From Rhodospirillaceae bacterium (lineage in GTDB: Bacteria; Pseudomonadota; Alphaproteobacteria; UBA6615), in the NCBI GenBank assembly GCA_018667335.1, contig JABIVD010000044.1, positions 124,001-188,000 of the forward strand: 64,000 bases of DNA. The letters are read 5' to 3'. Both the position numbers and the translations under genes were made by a program. Every line of letters starts with the position of its first letter. The first letter of the stretch is position 1. This document shows positions 34,691 to 42,478 of the stretch, piece after piece. The notes beneath the pieces were generated by a model. That model had not been told where the DNA came from, ran no database searches, and saw nothing but the letters and a program-made list of their open reading frames with translations.

Positions 34691-35572
34691 ATGCAACCCC
34701 TGACGATTGGCGCATTCACCGTCAAATCCGTGCATGAAGATACAGGCGCCTATATCACGCCGGCCGACATGTTCCCCACAGCAACGGCCGAGGCGGTGGC
34801 AGAACATCTGGACTGGATGACCCCGACCTATTTTGACGTCGCCAGCGGCAAACTGAAGCTGGCCTTCCAGAGCTTCATTCTGCAGACGCCGGACCACAAC
34901 ATCCTGATCGACACCTGCGTCGGCGAGGACAAGGAACGCACGCATCCTGATTTCCACATGAAGAAGTGGCCATGGATGGACAATCTCTTGGCCCTCGGAC
35001 TAACTCCGGCGGATATCGATATCGTCATGTGCACCCATCTGCATCCCGACCATGTCGGCTGGAACACCCAGTTGCGCGACGGCCGCTGGGTGCCGACCTT
35101 CCCGAATGCAAAATATGTGTTCGCGCGCGACGAGTACGCCCACTGGGAAAAGGAAAGCGCTCAAGGTTCCGAGCGAATCGGATTGACCTTCATCGACAGC
35201 GTCCTACCAGTGATGGAAGCCGGGCAGGCCGTCCTGGTCGACCATGACCATCAGATCGAGGACGGCATCTGGCTCGAGCCGACCCCCGGTCACTCTCCCG
35301 GACATGTCATTGTGAACGTCGAATCCGAGGGTGAGCGCGGCGCCTTTGTGGGCGATTTGATGCACCACCCCATCCAGGTCCCGCACCCGGAATGGAGCAC
35401 GTGCTTCTGCTGGGACCTTGAGATGTCGGCCGCCAGCCGAACCGCATTCGTCGACACCCACACCGATGCCGGCACCCTGGTGCTCCCGGTCCATTTCGCC
35501 GGCCCCACCGCCGGCCGCATCACCAGCCACGGCGACGCGCAAAAATTCACGTTTCTAGACCACTCCAGCTGA
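34691..35572 (+). CDS. MBL-fold metallo-hydrolase
   Basis: A 293-residue metallo-beta-lactamase-fold hydrolase. The metal site is CTHLHPDHVGWN (His116, His118, Asp120, His121), followed by His and Asp in GHSPGHVI near 199 and VGDLMHHP near 220, and the C-terminal VHFAGP. This resembles the quorum-quenching lactonase/AidC-like and alkyl-sulfatase-like branch, without confirming substrate. ATG 34691 begins the conserved part. The bicupin gene follows 11 nt later, in one operon. Confidence 0.87.
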   Translation: MQPLTIGAFTVKSVHEDTGAYITPADMFPTATAEAVAEHLDWMTPTYFDVASGKLKLAFQSFILQTPDHNILIDTCVGEDKERTHPDFHMKKWPWMDNLLALGLTPADIDIVMCTHLHPDHVGWNTQLRDGRWVPTFPNAKYVFARDEYAHWEKESAQGSERIGLTFIDSVLPVMEAGQAVLVDHDHQIEDGIWLEPTPGHSPGHVIVNVESEGERGAFVGDLMHHPIQVPHPEWSTCFCWDLEMSAASRTAFVDTHTDAGTLVLPVHFAGPTAGRITSHGDAQKFTFLDHSS

Positions 35573-35583
35573 ACGGAAAAAGC

Positions 35584-36384
35584 ATGAGCATTTCAGTCAT
35601 TCAAACCATGGACGTGGCCCCGGAACGCATGGAAGAGCGCGACGGCTGGGCGATTTCCGAGTTCCGCCTGCCCATCACCGGCGATACGGGCAGCGCCACA
35701 ACCGTCTTTCATTCGATCTTTCGGCCGGGCTCGACCCACGCCAAGCATCTGCACGAGGTCAGCGACGAGATCGCAGTTTATCTGTCGGGCTATGGCGTCG
35801 TCGGTCAGGGCGAGAGTCGTGCGGTTGTATCGGCCGGGCATTGCCGCCTGATGCCGAAGGGCTCGGAGCATTTCTTCTACAACGAGACCACCGACGAGGA
35901 TGCCAAGGTCATCGGTTTCTACATGAACGCGCCGAGCGTCGCGGGAACCGGATACCAGTTCTGCGCGACCGTGACTCCGGCTGATTTGGAACGTGAACGC
36001 GGAGACTTGGCCGAGGGCATCCTGGTGAGGCTGGAAGATACCGCCGCACCCGACGGCACCCTGCCCGACGCGTGGGCCGGCGCCGACGTGAAGGCACCCA
36101 TCGGCACCCACAACGGCAGCGAGAACTCGCTACTGCACGTATCCATTCCGCCCGGCGGCGCGTTGAAAGATCATGCGCTAGCCAGCGCCGAAGCCATCTA
36201 CTATGTGGCGGCCGGTAACGGCACGGCGGCCGACGACGACGGTACGGCGTCGGATATCAGAGAAGACAGTTTCGTATTCGTCCCGCGCGGCACACGTCAC
36301 GCCATCCGCAACGGAAGCGATGCGCCGCTGGAGCTCTATGTGGTGCTGACCGGCGCGGGCAGTCTCGCGGCCGCGGCCGGCTAG
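35584..36384 (+). CDS. Two-domain cupin protein
   Basis: A 266-residue bicupin. The first cupin core includes STHAKHLHEVSDEIAVYLSG near 48-67 (His, His, Glu ligands) and the second HVSIPPGGALKDHALASAEAIYYVAAG near 180-206, where the usual His pair is reduced to one His and a Glu. This suggests that only the N-terminal domain binds metal tightly. GAACGGAAAAAGC precedes the ATG. It is cotranscribed with the MBL-fold gene and ends 4 nt before the opposing small membrane gene. The substrate is unknown. Confidence 0.8.
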   Translation: MSISVIQTMDVAPERMEERDGWAISEFRLPITGDTGSATTVFHSIFRPGSTHAKHLHEVSDEIAVYLSGYGVVGQGESRAVVSAGHCRLMPKGSEHFFYNETTDEDAKVIGFYMNAPSVAGTGYQFCATVTPADLERERGDLAEGILVRLEDTAAPDGTLPDAWAGADVKAPIGTHNGSENSLLHVSIPPGGALKDHALASAEAIYYVAAGNGTAADDDGTASDIREDSFVFVPRGTRHAIRNGSDAPLELYVVLTGAGSLAAAAG

Positions 36385-36388
36385 AGGC

Positions 36389-36739
36389 CTAAGCCGCGTT
36401 GCGGGTCATCCCCGACACGCCACCGATGAACAGGGCCACCGCATAGCCAAACGGCAGGATCATGATCGTCGACAAGAGCGGCTTCCAGATCAGGACGAAG
36501 GGCTCGGGTCCGCCGCGGATTTCGAACACCACGATGGTGACCACGGCCGCAATGATCGCGGCGATGTAAGCTTCACGGTGAAGGTCATCATAGGCCGCCA
36601 TCCGACCCGACTGGCGCGAGTTGTCTGCCTTCGGCAGCAACCGTTGCAAAACCAAGGTCGCGACCGTCATGACGATGAAGGGCAAGATGAACAGGATCTG
36701 ATGTTCACTATTGGCGAAAAAATTGAAGACAACTTCCAT
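36389..36739 (-). CDS. Small membrane protein of unknown function
   Basis: A 116-residue protein I do not recognise. It has three predicted transmembrane helices: about 13-30 (QILFILPFIVMTVATLVLQ), about 55-75 (AAIIAAVVTIVVFEI) and about 85-108 (LLSTIMILPFGYAVALFIGG). Charged loops contain no known motif. GGGGAGCC before ATG 36739 supports that start. It is convergent with the bicupin gene and divergent from the peroxiredoxin-like selenoprotein. No function can be proposed. Confidence 0.65.
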   Translation of the reverse strand: MEVVFNFFANSEHQILFILPFIVMTVATLVLQRLLPKADNSRQSGRMAAYDDLHREAYIAAIIAAVVTIVVFEIRGGPEPFVLIWKPLLSTIMILPFGYAVALFIGGVSGMTRNAA

Positions 36740-36921
36740 GATGGCTCCCCTGCCCAAATTCGGTCGCGGTTTTATGAAAACGCTTGCCTAAGACTTACAA
36801 TGCAAGAGGCACGGGTGACAAGGCCAAGCACGAGCTGACGATTGCGGCGCAGCGCAATTTTGTGCACGATATTTTGGTGATCCGCGCCGATTTCGGCGCA
36901 TATCTAACGTAAGGAAGCAGA

Positions 36922-37392
36922 ATGTCAGAGAAACTCGGCATCGGTTCGGCCTTCCCCAACCTGACGATTGACCTCGTCGGGGGCGGAACGCTCAGCCTGC
37001 CCGATGACCTCGATGCGAAGTATCGGGTCATCCTGTTCTATCGCGGCCACTGGTGACCCTATTGTCGCCGTCAGTTGGTCGGCTATGCAGAACTCAAAGA
37101 CGAATTTGACAAGCTGGGCGTGAAAATTGTCGCGGCCAGTGTCGATCCCATCGACAAGGCCCAGGAGGTCGCCGACGAGGTGAACTTCCCGGTTGGACAT
37201 GGCGTGTCCCGGGACATCGCCAACAGCCTGGGTTCCTGGTGGGAAGACCGCCGTCAGATCATTCAGCCATCCGAATTCATCGTTGGCGCGGACGGCAACG
37301 TCGTCGCGTGCAGCTACAGTGACGGCCCGCTCGGCCGGATCGACGCTGGTGACGTGATCAAGATGGTGAATTTCTACGAGTCACGAAAGTAA
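36922..37392 (+). CDS. Peroxiredoxin-like selenoprotein (in-frame TGA read as Sec45)
   Basis: ATG 36922 follows AAGGAAG and opens a 44-codon frame that meets TGA at 37054-37056. Reading it as selenocysteine gives a continuous 156-residue thioredoxin-fold protein. The context FYRGHWUPYC has Sec45 and Cys48, the position of the catalytic Cys in the AhpC/TSA-like FYRGxWCPYC family. Upstream GSAFPNLTIDLVGGG and downstream ELKDEFDKLGVKIVAASVDP and VGADGNVV complete the fold. It likely reduces peroxides or disulfides with high reactivity through Sec. A hairpin follows the TGA, and a strong terminator lies 34 nt after the stop, so it is probably monocistronic. Confidence 0.92.
37057..37083 (+). promoter_or_regulatory. 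Candidate SECIS of the peroxiredoxin-like selenoprotein
   Basis: After the UGA, CCCUAUUGUC is followed by GCCG (37067-37070), a 9-nt loop UCAGUUGGU and CGGC (37080-37083). The stem is short (4 bp) but begins 11 nt after UGA, as in bacterial SECIS elements, and the loop has the G and U residues often found there. Confidence 0.45.
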
Positions 37393-37425
37393 CCGGTAAC
37401 GCCACACCAGCGTTGCAACGCGATC

Positions 37426-37464
37426 GCGCCGCATCGGACATCTCCGGTGCGGCGCTTTTCGTTT
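37426..37464 (+). terminator. Rho-independent terminator of the peroxiredoxin-like gene
   Basis: A 13-bp stem (37426-37438 with 37443-37455, one G-T pair) closed by CATC is followed by TTTTCGTTT. It lies 34 nt after the selenoprotein stop and separates it from the cupin gene. Confidence 0.93.
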
Positions 37465-37532
37465 CGCGACGTTTACGGACACACAGAAGCAGCGCTAAAC
37501 TCCGTCCAAGTTTCTTGGGAGGAGACACGCAA

Positions 37533-37925
37533 ATGATCGCTTATGACCTGAATACCGAACAGGAATGGAACCCGCAGCGCCATGTCGAGAAGATCCTCGA
37601 CACGGTCGAGGACGGAGACGTCACCGTAGCCTGCTGGGAGCCGGGACAAGTGAGCCCGAATCACTGCCACCCGAACGCGACGGAGATCTACTTCTGCTTC
37701 GAAGGTGGCGGGACCATGCGGACCGCCGACCAGACAATCCCGGTCACGCCGGGCGCATTTATTGTTCATCCGCCGGGCGAGCTGCACGAATATGAGAATG
37801 GGCCCCAGCGCTCGCTCCTGTTCCGCGTGCGCTATGGCGGTGACTTCTCAACCCGGATCAAGGACTGGCCGACCCAGCCCGACTTCGCGCGCAGCGACGA
37901 GGACCGTGCCTATTATCCCGATTAG
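37533..37925 (+). CDS. Single-domain cupin
   Basis: A 130-residue cupin. Motif 1 is GQVSPNHCHPNATEIYFCFEGGG (His, His, Glu) and motif 2 is PGAFIVHPPGELHEYENG. GGGAGGAGAC lies upstream of ATG 37533. The hydrolase gene begins 13 nt later, so the two are probably cotranscribed. It is of the small RmlC-like fold that binds a metal, with no assignable substrate. Confidence 0.82.
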   Translation: MIAYDLNTEQEWNPQRHVEKILDTVEDGDVTVACWEPGQVSPNHCHPNATEIYFCFEGGGTMRTADQTIPVTPGAFIVHPPGELHEYENGPQRSLLFRVRYGGDFSTRIKDWPTQPDFARSDEDRAYYPD

Positions 37926-37938
37926 AACAGGACGACAT

Positions 37939-38910
37939 ATGCACACCGCCGCCGTCGCGGCGGTGGCGCTTTTCGCGTCCGTATTCGCATCCGTACTCGC
38001 AGCGGGATCGGCATCTGGCGACAGCATCAATGTCAGCGAGAACGGGCTGGGCGCGACCCTCGCGAGGCCGGACGGTGCAGCAAAGAGCAAGGGCGTCGTG
38101 TTTGTTGCCGGTTCGGGGCCAACGGACCGAGACGGCAACAGTCGGCTCGGCGTCCATGCCAACTACCTGCACCTTTTGTCTGACGCGCTTGTCCGCGATG
38201 GCATCATTACGCTGCGCTACGACAAGCGTGGCGTCGGCGCCAGCGCGACGGCGTTGACGTCGGAATCCGAACTTCGTTTCACGGATTTCGTTGCAGATGC
38301 GGAAAGCTGGGGAAATTGGCTGCGAAGACGCCCCGGCGTCGCTTGCATATTCATGCTGGGCCACAGCCAGGGCGGTTTGGTGGCGACCATGGCCGCCCCA
38401 CGAGACGATGCTGCTGGTCTCATCCTGCTGGCGTCATCCGGGCGCACGTTCGGAACGCTCCTGCATGATCAGCTGGCCCGCGCTCCCATGGACGCAAAAC
38501 TCAAGACCGATGCGCTCGCCATCGTGCGCAGCCTCGAGGCCGGCAAACCAGTGAGCAACATCAATCCGGGGCTCGAGCGTTTGTTCCGCCCCAGTGTGCA
38601 GCCCTTTTTGATCTCTCTGGTCGATATCGACCCCGCCGCGGAACTGGCGAAACTCAAGATACCCAGCCTCATTGTCTCCGGTTCGCATGACCTGCAGGTC
38701 AGCGAGACCGACTTCAAACGCCTGACCGCCGCACGCCCGGACGCGACGGCGATCAGCATTCCGGGCATGAACCACGTGCTGAAGGAAGCGCCGGCCGCGC
38801 GAAAACCCAATCTGGCGACCTACGCCAACCCGGACCTGCCGCTGGCGCCCGGGCTGGCCGAAGCCGTGACCAAATTCATCCACAAAACAGCCTGTCCCAT
38901 CTCGGGTTGA
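37939..38910 (+). CDS. Secreted alpha/beta-hydrolase
   Basis: A 323-residue serine hydrolase with a signal peptide (residues 1-26; AVAAVALFASVFASVLAAGSASG). The mature part has the oxyanion region VFVAGSGPTDRDGNS, nucleophile elbow LGHSQGG and the His-containing GMNHVLKEAP near the end. GSGPTDRDGNS is characteristic of the YqiA/BAAT-like and dienelactone-hydrolase-like secreted group also seen with the CocE-type esterases. The start ATG 37939 is just behind the cupin gene. It likely hydrolyses esters in the periplasm. Confidence 0.85.
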   Translation: MHTAAVAAVALFASVFASVLAAGSASGDSINVSENGLGATLARPDGAAKSKGVVFVAGSGPTDRDGNSRLGVHANYLHLLSDALVRDGIITLRYDKRGVGASATALTSESELRFTDFVADAESWGNWLRRRPGVACIFMLGHSQGGLVATMAAPRDDAAGLILLASSGRTFGTLLHDQLARAPMDAKLKTDALAIVRSLEAGKPVSNINPGLERLFRPSVQPFLISLVDIDPAAELAKLKIPSLIVSGSHDLQVSETDFKRLTAARPDATAISIPGMNHVLKEAPAARKPNLATYANPDLPLAPGLAEAVTKFIHKTACPISG

Positions 38911-38971
38911 GCTATCGAATTCTGGCGTGCAAGACTGTTTGTGATCGGACACCAGAACGGAGGTGCATATC

Positions 38972-39877
38972 ATGGGAATACACACAAATACGAAGTCACG
39001 CGCGGGCCATCTCCTTGCCGGTGCGGCGTTCAGCGCGATGTTGCTCGCGTCACCCGTCGCCATGGCTGCGGATGACGGCGTCGACGCCGACGACGTGGTG
39101 GCCGCGCTGGCGCGTGAGGGGTACCCCGTCGACCTGGGTGAAGATTTATTCGGAAACCCGGAGATCGAAAGCGCCATGGGCGACACCCTGTTCGATGTCC
39201 TGTTCTTCGATTGTGACGGCGATACCTGCGACACCATCACGTTCAGCGCGGTGTATGTAAGCGACACCGTCTCGTTGGAAAATGTGAACCAGTGGAACAT
39301 CAATACGCTCCACGGACAGGCCTATCTCGATGATGAGGATGACCCGAACCTCGATTTCACGATCCTCGCCGCGGGCGGCCTGACCGACTCCAATCTTCGC
39401 AAGATCGTGCGCCAATGGGCCGTGTCCCTCGCCGAATTCGAGGATCACATTGGCTGGACCGGAAACTCCGGCCGCGGCGCGGCGGCTTCCGGCGGCGCGG
39501 CCGTTGCCAGCGCGTCGAGCACGATCGATGTCTGCAACAATAGCGGCGATGGCGTCTCCATCGCCTATGCAACGGCATCGGGCGGCACCGACAGTGCGGG
39601 CGACACGCTGTTTCTTTCGGAAGGCTGGCTGAACGTCGACGATGGCGAATGCACGGATATCTGGGAGAGTCCGTTCGAGAACTGCTTCTATTACATCTAC
39701 GCCGAGGCGGATGACGGCGACTATAGCGGTGACTATTTCTTCTGCACCCTTGAGGACGCTTTCGAGATCATCGACACCCAGTGCACCGCCGACTTCGAGC
39801 GAAACGGCTTCTTTCAGATCGACATGTCCGAAGGCACTCGCATGCAGGTCGGCCACACCATCGAGCTGAATCCCTGA
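38972..39877 (+). CDS. Secreted protein with YbjN-like and DUF1036-like domains
   Basis: A 301-residue exported protein. The signal peptide spans about 1-32 (HLLAGAAFSAMLLASPVAMAADD). Residues about 35-150 resemble YbjN (DVVAALAREGYPVDLGEDLFGNPEIES, then FFDCDGDTCDTITFSAVY and IVRQWAVSL). After a Gly/Ala-rich linker, residues about 175-295 resemble DUF1036 (TIDVCNNSGDGVSIAYATA, GWLNVDDGECTDI, FFCTLEDAF) with paired Cys. GGAGG lies 8 nt before ATG 38972. Both domains are of poorly known function. It ends 118 bp upstream of tRNA-Sec. Confidence 0.75.
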   Translation: MGIHTNTKSRAGHLLAGAAFSAMLLASPVAMAADDGVDADDVVAALAREGYPVDLGEDLFGNPEIESAMGDTLFDVLFFDCDGDTCDTITFSAVYVSDTVSLENVNQWNINTLHGQAYLDDEDDPNLDFTILAAGGLTDSNLRKIVRQWAVSLAEFEDHIGWTGNSGRGAAASGGAAVASASSTIDVCNNSGDGVSIAYATASGGTDSAGDTLFLSEGWLNVDDGECTDIWESPFENCFYYIYAEADDGDYSGDYFFCTLEDAFEIIDTQCTADFERNGFFQIDMSEGTRMQVGHTIELNP

Positions 39878-39994
39878 TCGCGATACTTGCGGGAAATCGA
39901 CCGCGTTAATTTGAGACCAGCGTTCACGGGTCTTCGTACCGGCACACGCGCCGGATCGCTTGCTCCGCCGCGCCAACTCGCCGACAATGAAGGC

Positions 39995-40090
39995 GGAGGA
40001 GGACCGTTCCCCGGTGGGGCGCCCGGTCTTCAAAACCGGTGAGGGGCGTTAGACGTGCCTGGTGGGTTCGACTCCCACCCTCTTCCGCCA
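39995..40090 (+). tRNA. selC: tRNA-Sec (UCA anticodon)
   Basis: The 96-nt gene folds as bacterial tRNA-Sec: an 8-bp acceptor stem GGAGGAGG/CCTCTTCC (one G-T pair), discriminator G and encoded CCA; anticodon stem CCGGT/ACCGG with loop CTTCAAA and anticodon TCA at 40030-40032; a long variable arm; and a 5-bp T-stem GTGGG/CCCAC with loop TTCGACT adjoining the acceptor strand without spacer (8+5 architecture). Length, discriminator and CTTCAAA loop match E. coli selC. selD starts 94 bp downstream on the same strand. Confidence 0.97.
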
Positions 40091-40183
40091 ATTCACGGCA
40101 CCCATGCGCGATCCGGGGATGAGTATCGCGCCCACGGTGTTTATGTTCGTGCGTAACCCATTCCTGGCGGCCCCTGAAAACGC

Positions 40184-42415
40184 ATGACCCCGACAGTTCC
40201 CATCACATGCGACATCGTCCTGGTCGGCGGCGGCCATAGCCATGTTGCGGTTCTCAGGCGGTTCGGTATGAAGCCCGAGCCGGGGGTGCGGCTGACGCTG
40301 ATCACCCGCGACCTGCTGACCCCCTATTCGGGCATGATCCCCGGCTACATCGCCGATCACTACAGCGAGGCCGAGGCGCATATCGACCTGCGGCCGCTGG
40401 CGGCCTTTGCGAATGCTCGCGTGATCCACGCTGCCGCGACCGGTCTCGATCTCGCGCAGAACTTCGTACAGGTCGCCGGCCGGCCGCCGGTGGCGTTCGA
40501 CCTCATCTCGATCGACACGGGCTCGACACCGTCGACGGCGCATATCGAGGGTGCGGAACACGGGCTGCCGGTCAAACCCATCGACCGGTTCCTCGATGCC
40601 TATCACCGGCTGACCGACGAGATACGCGGTCATGACGGCCCGTTCCACATCACGGTCGCCGGCGGCGGTGCTGGCGGAGTCGAGCTTTCGCTGGCGCTGA
40701 GCCATCGTCTGCGCGTCGCGGCGCCCGGCCTCAACAAACGGCCCGACGACATGCATTTCGCGATCGTCGAGGCTGCGGACACGCTGCTGCCCGGCTACAA
40801 CGCGGCCGCGCGGCGCAAGCTGGCGCGGGCTTTGTCGGACCGGGGCATCGACGTGCGCACCGGCGCCAGGGTCGAGCGGGTCACACCCGACTCCGTGACA
40901 TTGTCCAACGGCGACAGCCTGACCAGCGACAAGACGATCCTCGTCACATCGGCCGGCCCGCCGCTCTGGCTCGCCGACAACGACATCGCGCGCGACGAAC
41001 GGGGCTTCATCCGGGTCGACGACAAGCTCCGCTCCCCGTCCCACGCCCAGCTGTTCGCGGCCGGCGATGCCGCCTCCATGGACGGACACCAGCTTCCGAA
41101 GGCCGGCGTCTATGCGGTGCGTCAGGGACCGTATCTCGCAGACAATCTCCGTCGCGCGGCGCTCGACAAGCCTCTCAAGGCCTACCGCCCCCAGGGGCAA
41201 GCCCTGGCGTTGATCACGACCGGCGACCGCTACGCCATCGCCGCGCGGGGGCCCTTCGCGTTCGAGGGGGACTGGGTCTGGCGCTGGAAGGACTGGATCG
41301 ACCGGCGCTGGATGAAGAAGTACCAGGAGCTGCCGGAGATGGATGGCGGGCATGGCGCGGATGGCGACGATGCGCTTGAGGCCATGCGCTGCGGCGGTTG
41401 TGGCGCCAAGGTGCCGGCACCCGTCCTGCGCCGCGCGCTGGATCGCCTGCCGCCGCAACATGCCGATGGGCTCGACCAGGGGTTGGACTCGCCTGACGAT
41501 GCGGCGGTCCTGTCGCCGCCGCCGGGCAAGGCCCTCATACAGACGGTGGACCAGTTTCGCGCCTTCATCGACGACCCGTATCTGTTCGGCCGGATCGCGG
41601 CGAACCATTGCCTGGGCGACATTTTCGCGATGGGTGCGGATGCCCATTCGGCCCTGGCCGCCGTCATGCTGCCCCATGGCGAGGATGACAAGACGTCCGA
41701 CGATCTCTACCAGCTGCTCGCCGGCGCCACCGAGACCCTCGCCGAAGCGGGTGCCGTCCTGGCCGGCGGGCATACGGGCGAAGGTTCGGAGATGGCCTTC
41801 GGCCTGACCGTCAATGGCTATGCCGAGCGCGATGAAATCCTGCGCAAGTCCGGCCTGCAGGCGGGAGACATCCTGATCCTGACCAAACCACTGGGCACCG
41901 GCGTGTTGTTCGCCGCCGACATGCGCGCCAAGGCCAATGGCGACCATGTGACCCGCGCGTTCGCCTCCATGCAGCGCTCGCTGGCACCGTGTATCCCCGT
42001 GATCCGCCGCCACGGCGCCACGGCCGGCACGGACGTCACCGGGTTCGGGCTGGCCGGTCATATGCTGGAGATGCTCAACGCATCCGACGTCGACGCGGAA
42101 CTGAAACTTGACGCCTTGCCGGTGCTTCCGGGCGTGGCGGAACTGGTTGCCCTGGGGCATGAGAGCACCCTGCGCCCGAGCAATGAGGAGTCCGTCGGAA
42201 ACGCCGTGCCCTTGTCGGCACATCCGAGCTTCCCGCTGCTGTTCGATCCCCAGACCGCGGGCGGGCTTTTGTTCGGCGTGCCCGCCGACCAGGCCGAAGC
42301 CTGCTGCGCCGAACTGCGTGCCGGCCCGGCGCCGGACGCCAGAATCATCGGACGGATTACGCCGCGGCGCGGGTCGGTCGGCGTGGTGCGTTTCACCGAC
42401 GAGACCAAAAGCTAA
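40184..42415 (+). CDS. selD: Selenide, water dikinase fused to an FAD NADH-dehydrogenase-like domain
   Basis: A 743-residue two-domain protein. Residues 1-390 are a pyridine-nucleotide-disulfide-oxidoreductase-like FAD domain starting VGGGHSHVAVLRRF (15-28) with the second nucleotide site AGGGAGGVELSLAL and FAAGDAASMDGHQLPKAG. Residues about 400-743 are SelD: MRCGGCGAKV, with Cys406-Lys409 equivalent to Cys17-Lys20 of E. coli, DDAAVLSPPPGKALIQTVDQFRAF, and the GGHTGEGSE and TDVTGFGLAGH blocks. It makes selenophosphate for SelA. The fusion occurs in alphaproteobacteria, cyanobacteria and some algae; the flavin domain probably supplies reduced selenium. This SelD uses Cys, not Sec. Confidence 0.96.
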   Translation: MTPTVPITCDIVLVGGGHSHVAVLRRFGMKPEPGVRLTLITRDLLTPYSGMIPGYIADHYSEAEAHIDLRPLAAFANARVIHAAATGLDLAQNFVQVAGRPPVAFDLISIDTGSTPSTAHIEGAEHGLPVKPIDRFLDAYHRLTDEIRGHDGPFHITVAGGGAGGVELSLALSHRLRVAAPGLNKRPDDMHFAIVEAADTLLPGYNAAARRKLARALSDRGIDVRTGARVERVTPDSVTLSNGDSLTSDKTILVTSAGPPLWLADNDIARDERGFIRVDDKLRSPSHAQLFAAGDAASMDGHQLPKAGVYAVRQGPYLADNLRRAALDKPLKAYRPQGQALALITTGDRYAIAARGPFAFEGDWVWRWKDWIDRRWMKKYQELPEMDGGHGADGDDALEAMRCGGCGAKVPAPVLRRALDRLPPQHADGLDQGLDSPDDAAVLSPPPGKALIQTVDQFRAFIDDPYLFGRIAANHCLGDIFAMGADAHSALAAVMLPHGEDDKTSDDLYQLLAGATETLAEAGAVLAGGHTGEGSEMAFGLTVNGYAERDEILRKSGLQAGDILILTKPLGTGVLFAADMRAKANGDHVTRAFASMQRSLAPCIPVIRRHGATAGTDVTGFGLAGHMLEMLNASDVDAELKLDALPVLPGVAELVALGHESTLRPSNEESVGNAVPLSAHPSFPLLFDPQTAGGLLFGVPADQAEACCAELRAGPAPDARIIGRITPRRGSVGVVRFTDETKS

Positions 42416-42428
42416 GTTGGCAAAGAAA

Positions 42429-42454
42429 AAGGCCCTCCCGACGGGGAGGGCCTT
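42429..42454. terminator. Rho-independent terminator between selD and the GrdB-like gene
   Basis: AAGGCCCTCCC-GACG-GGGAGGGCCTT has an 11-bp stem. On the minus strand it is followed by TTTCTTT and so ends the GrdB-like selenoprotein message; on the plus strand the tail is CCTGAT, a weaker stop for selD. Confidence 0.85.
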
Positions 42455-42478
42455 CCTGATATTGGGTTGGGTTTGGCG

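Noticed and set aside
39992-40090. Longer acceptor stem for tRNA-Sec starting at GGCGGAGG
   Set aside because: GGC at 39992-39994 can pair with GCC at the 3' end, but that would use the discriminator G and part of CCA; the 8-bp stem starting at 39995 fits known bacterial tRNA-Sec.
40049-42223. Minus-strand open frame of 724 codons over selD and tRNA-Sec
   Set aside because: Antisense to the SelD fusion protein and running through the tRNA-Sec gene; a coding role on that strand is not credible.
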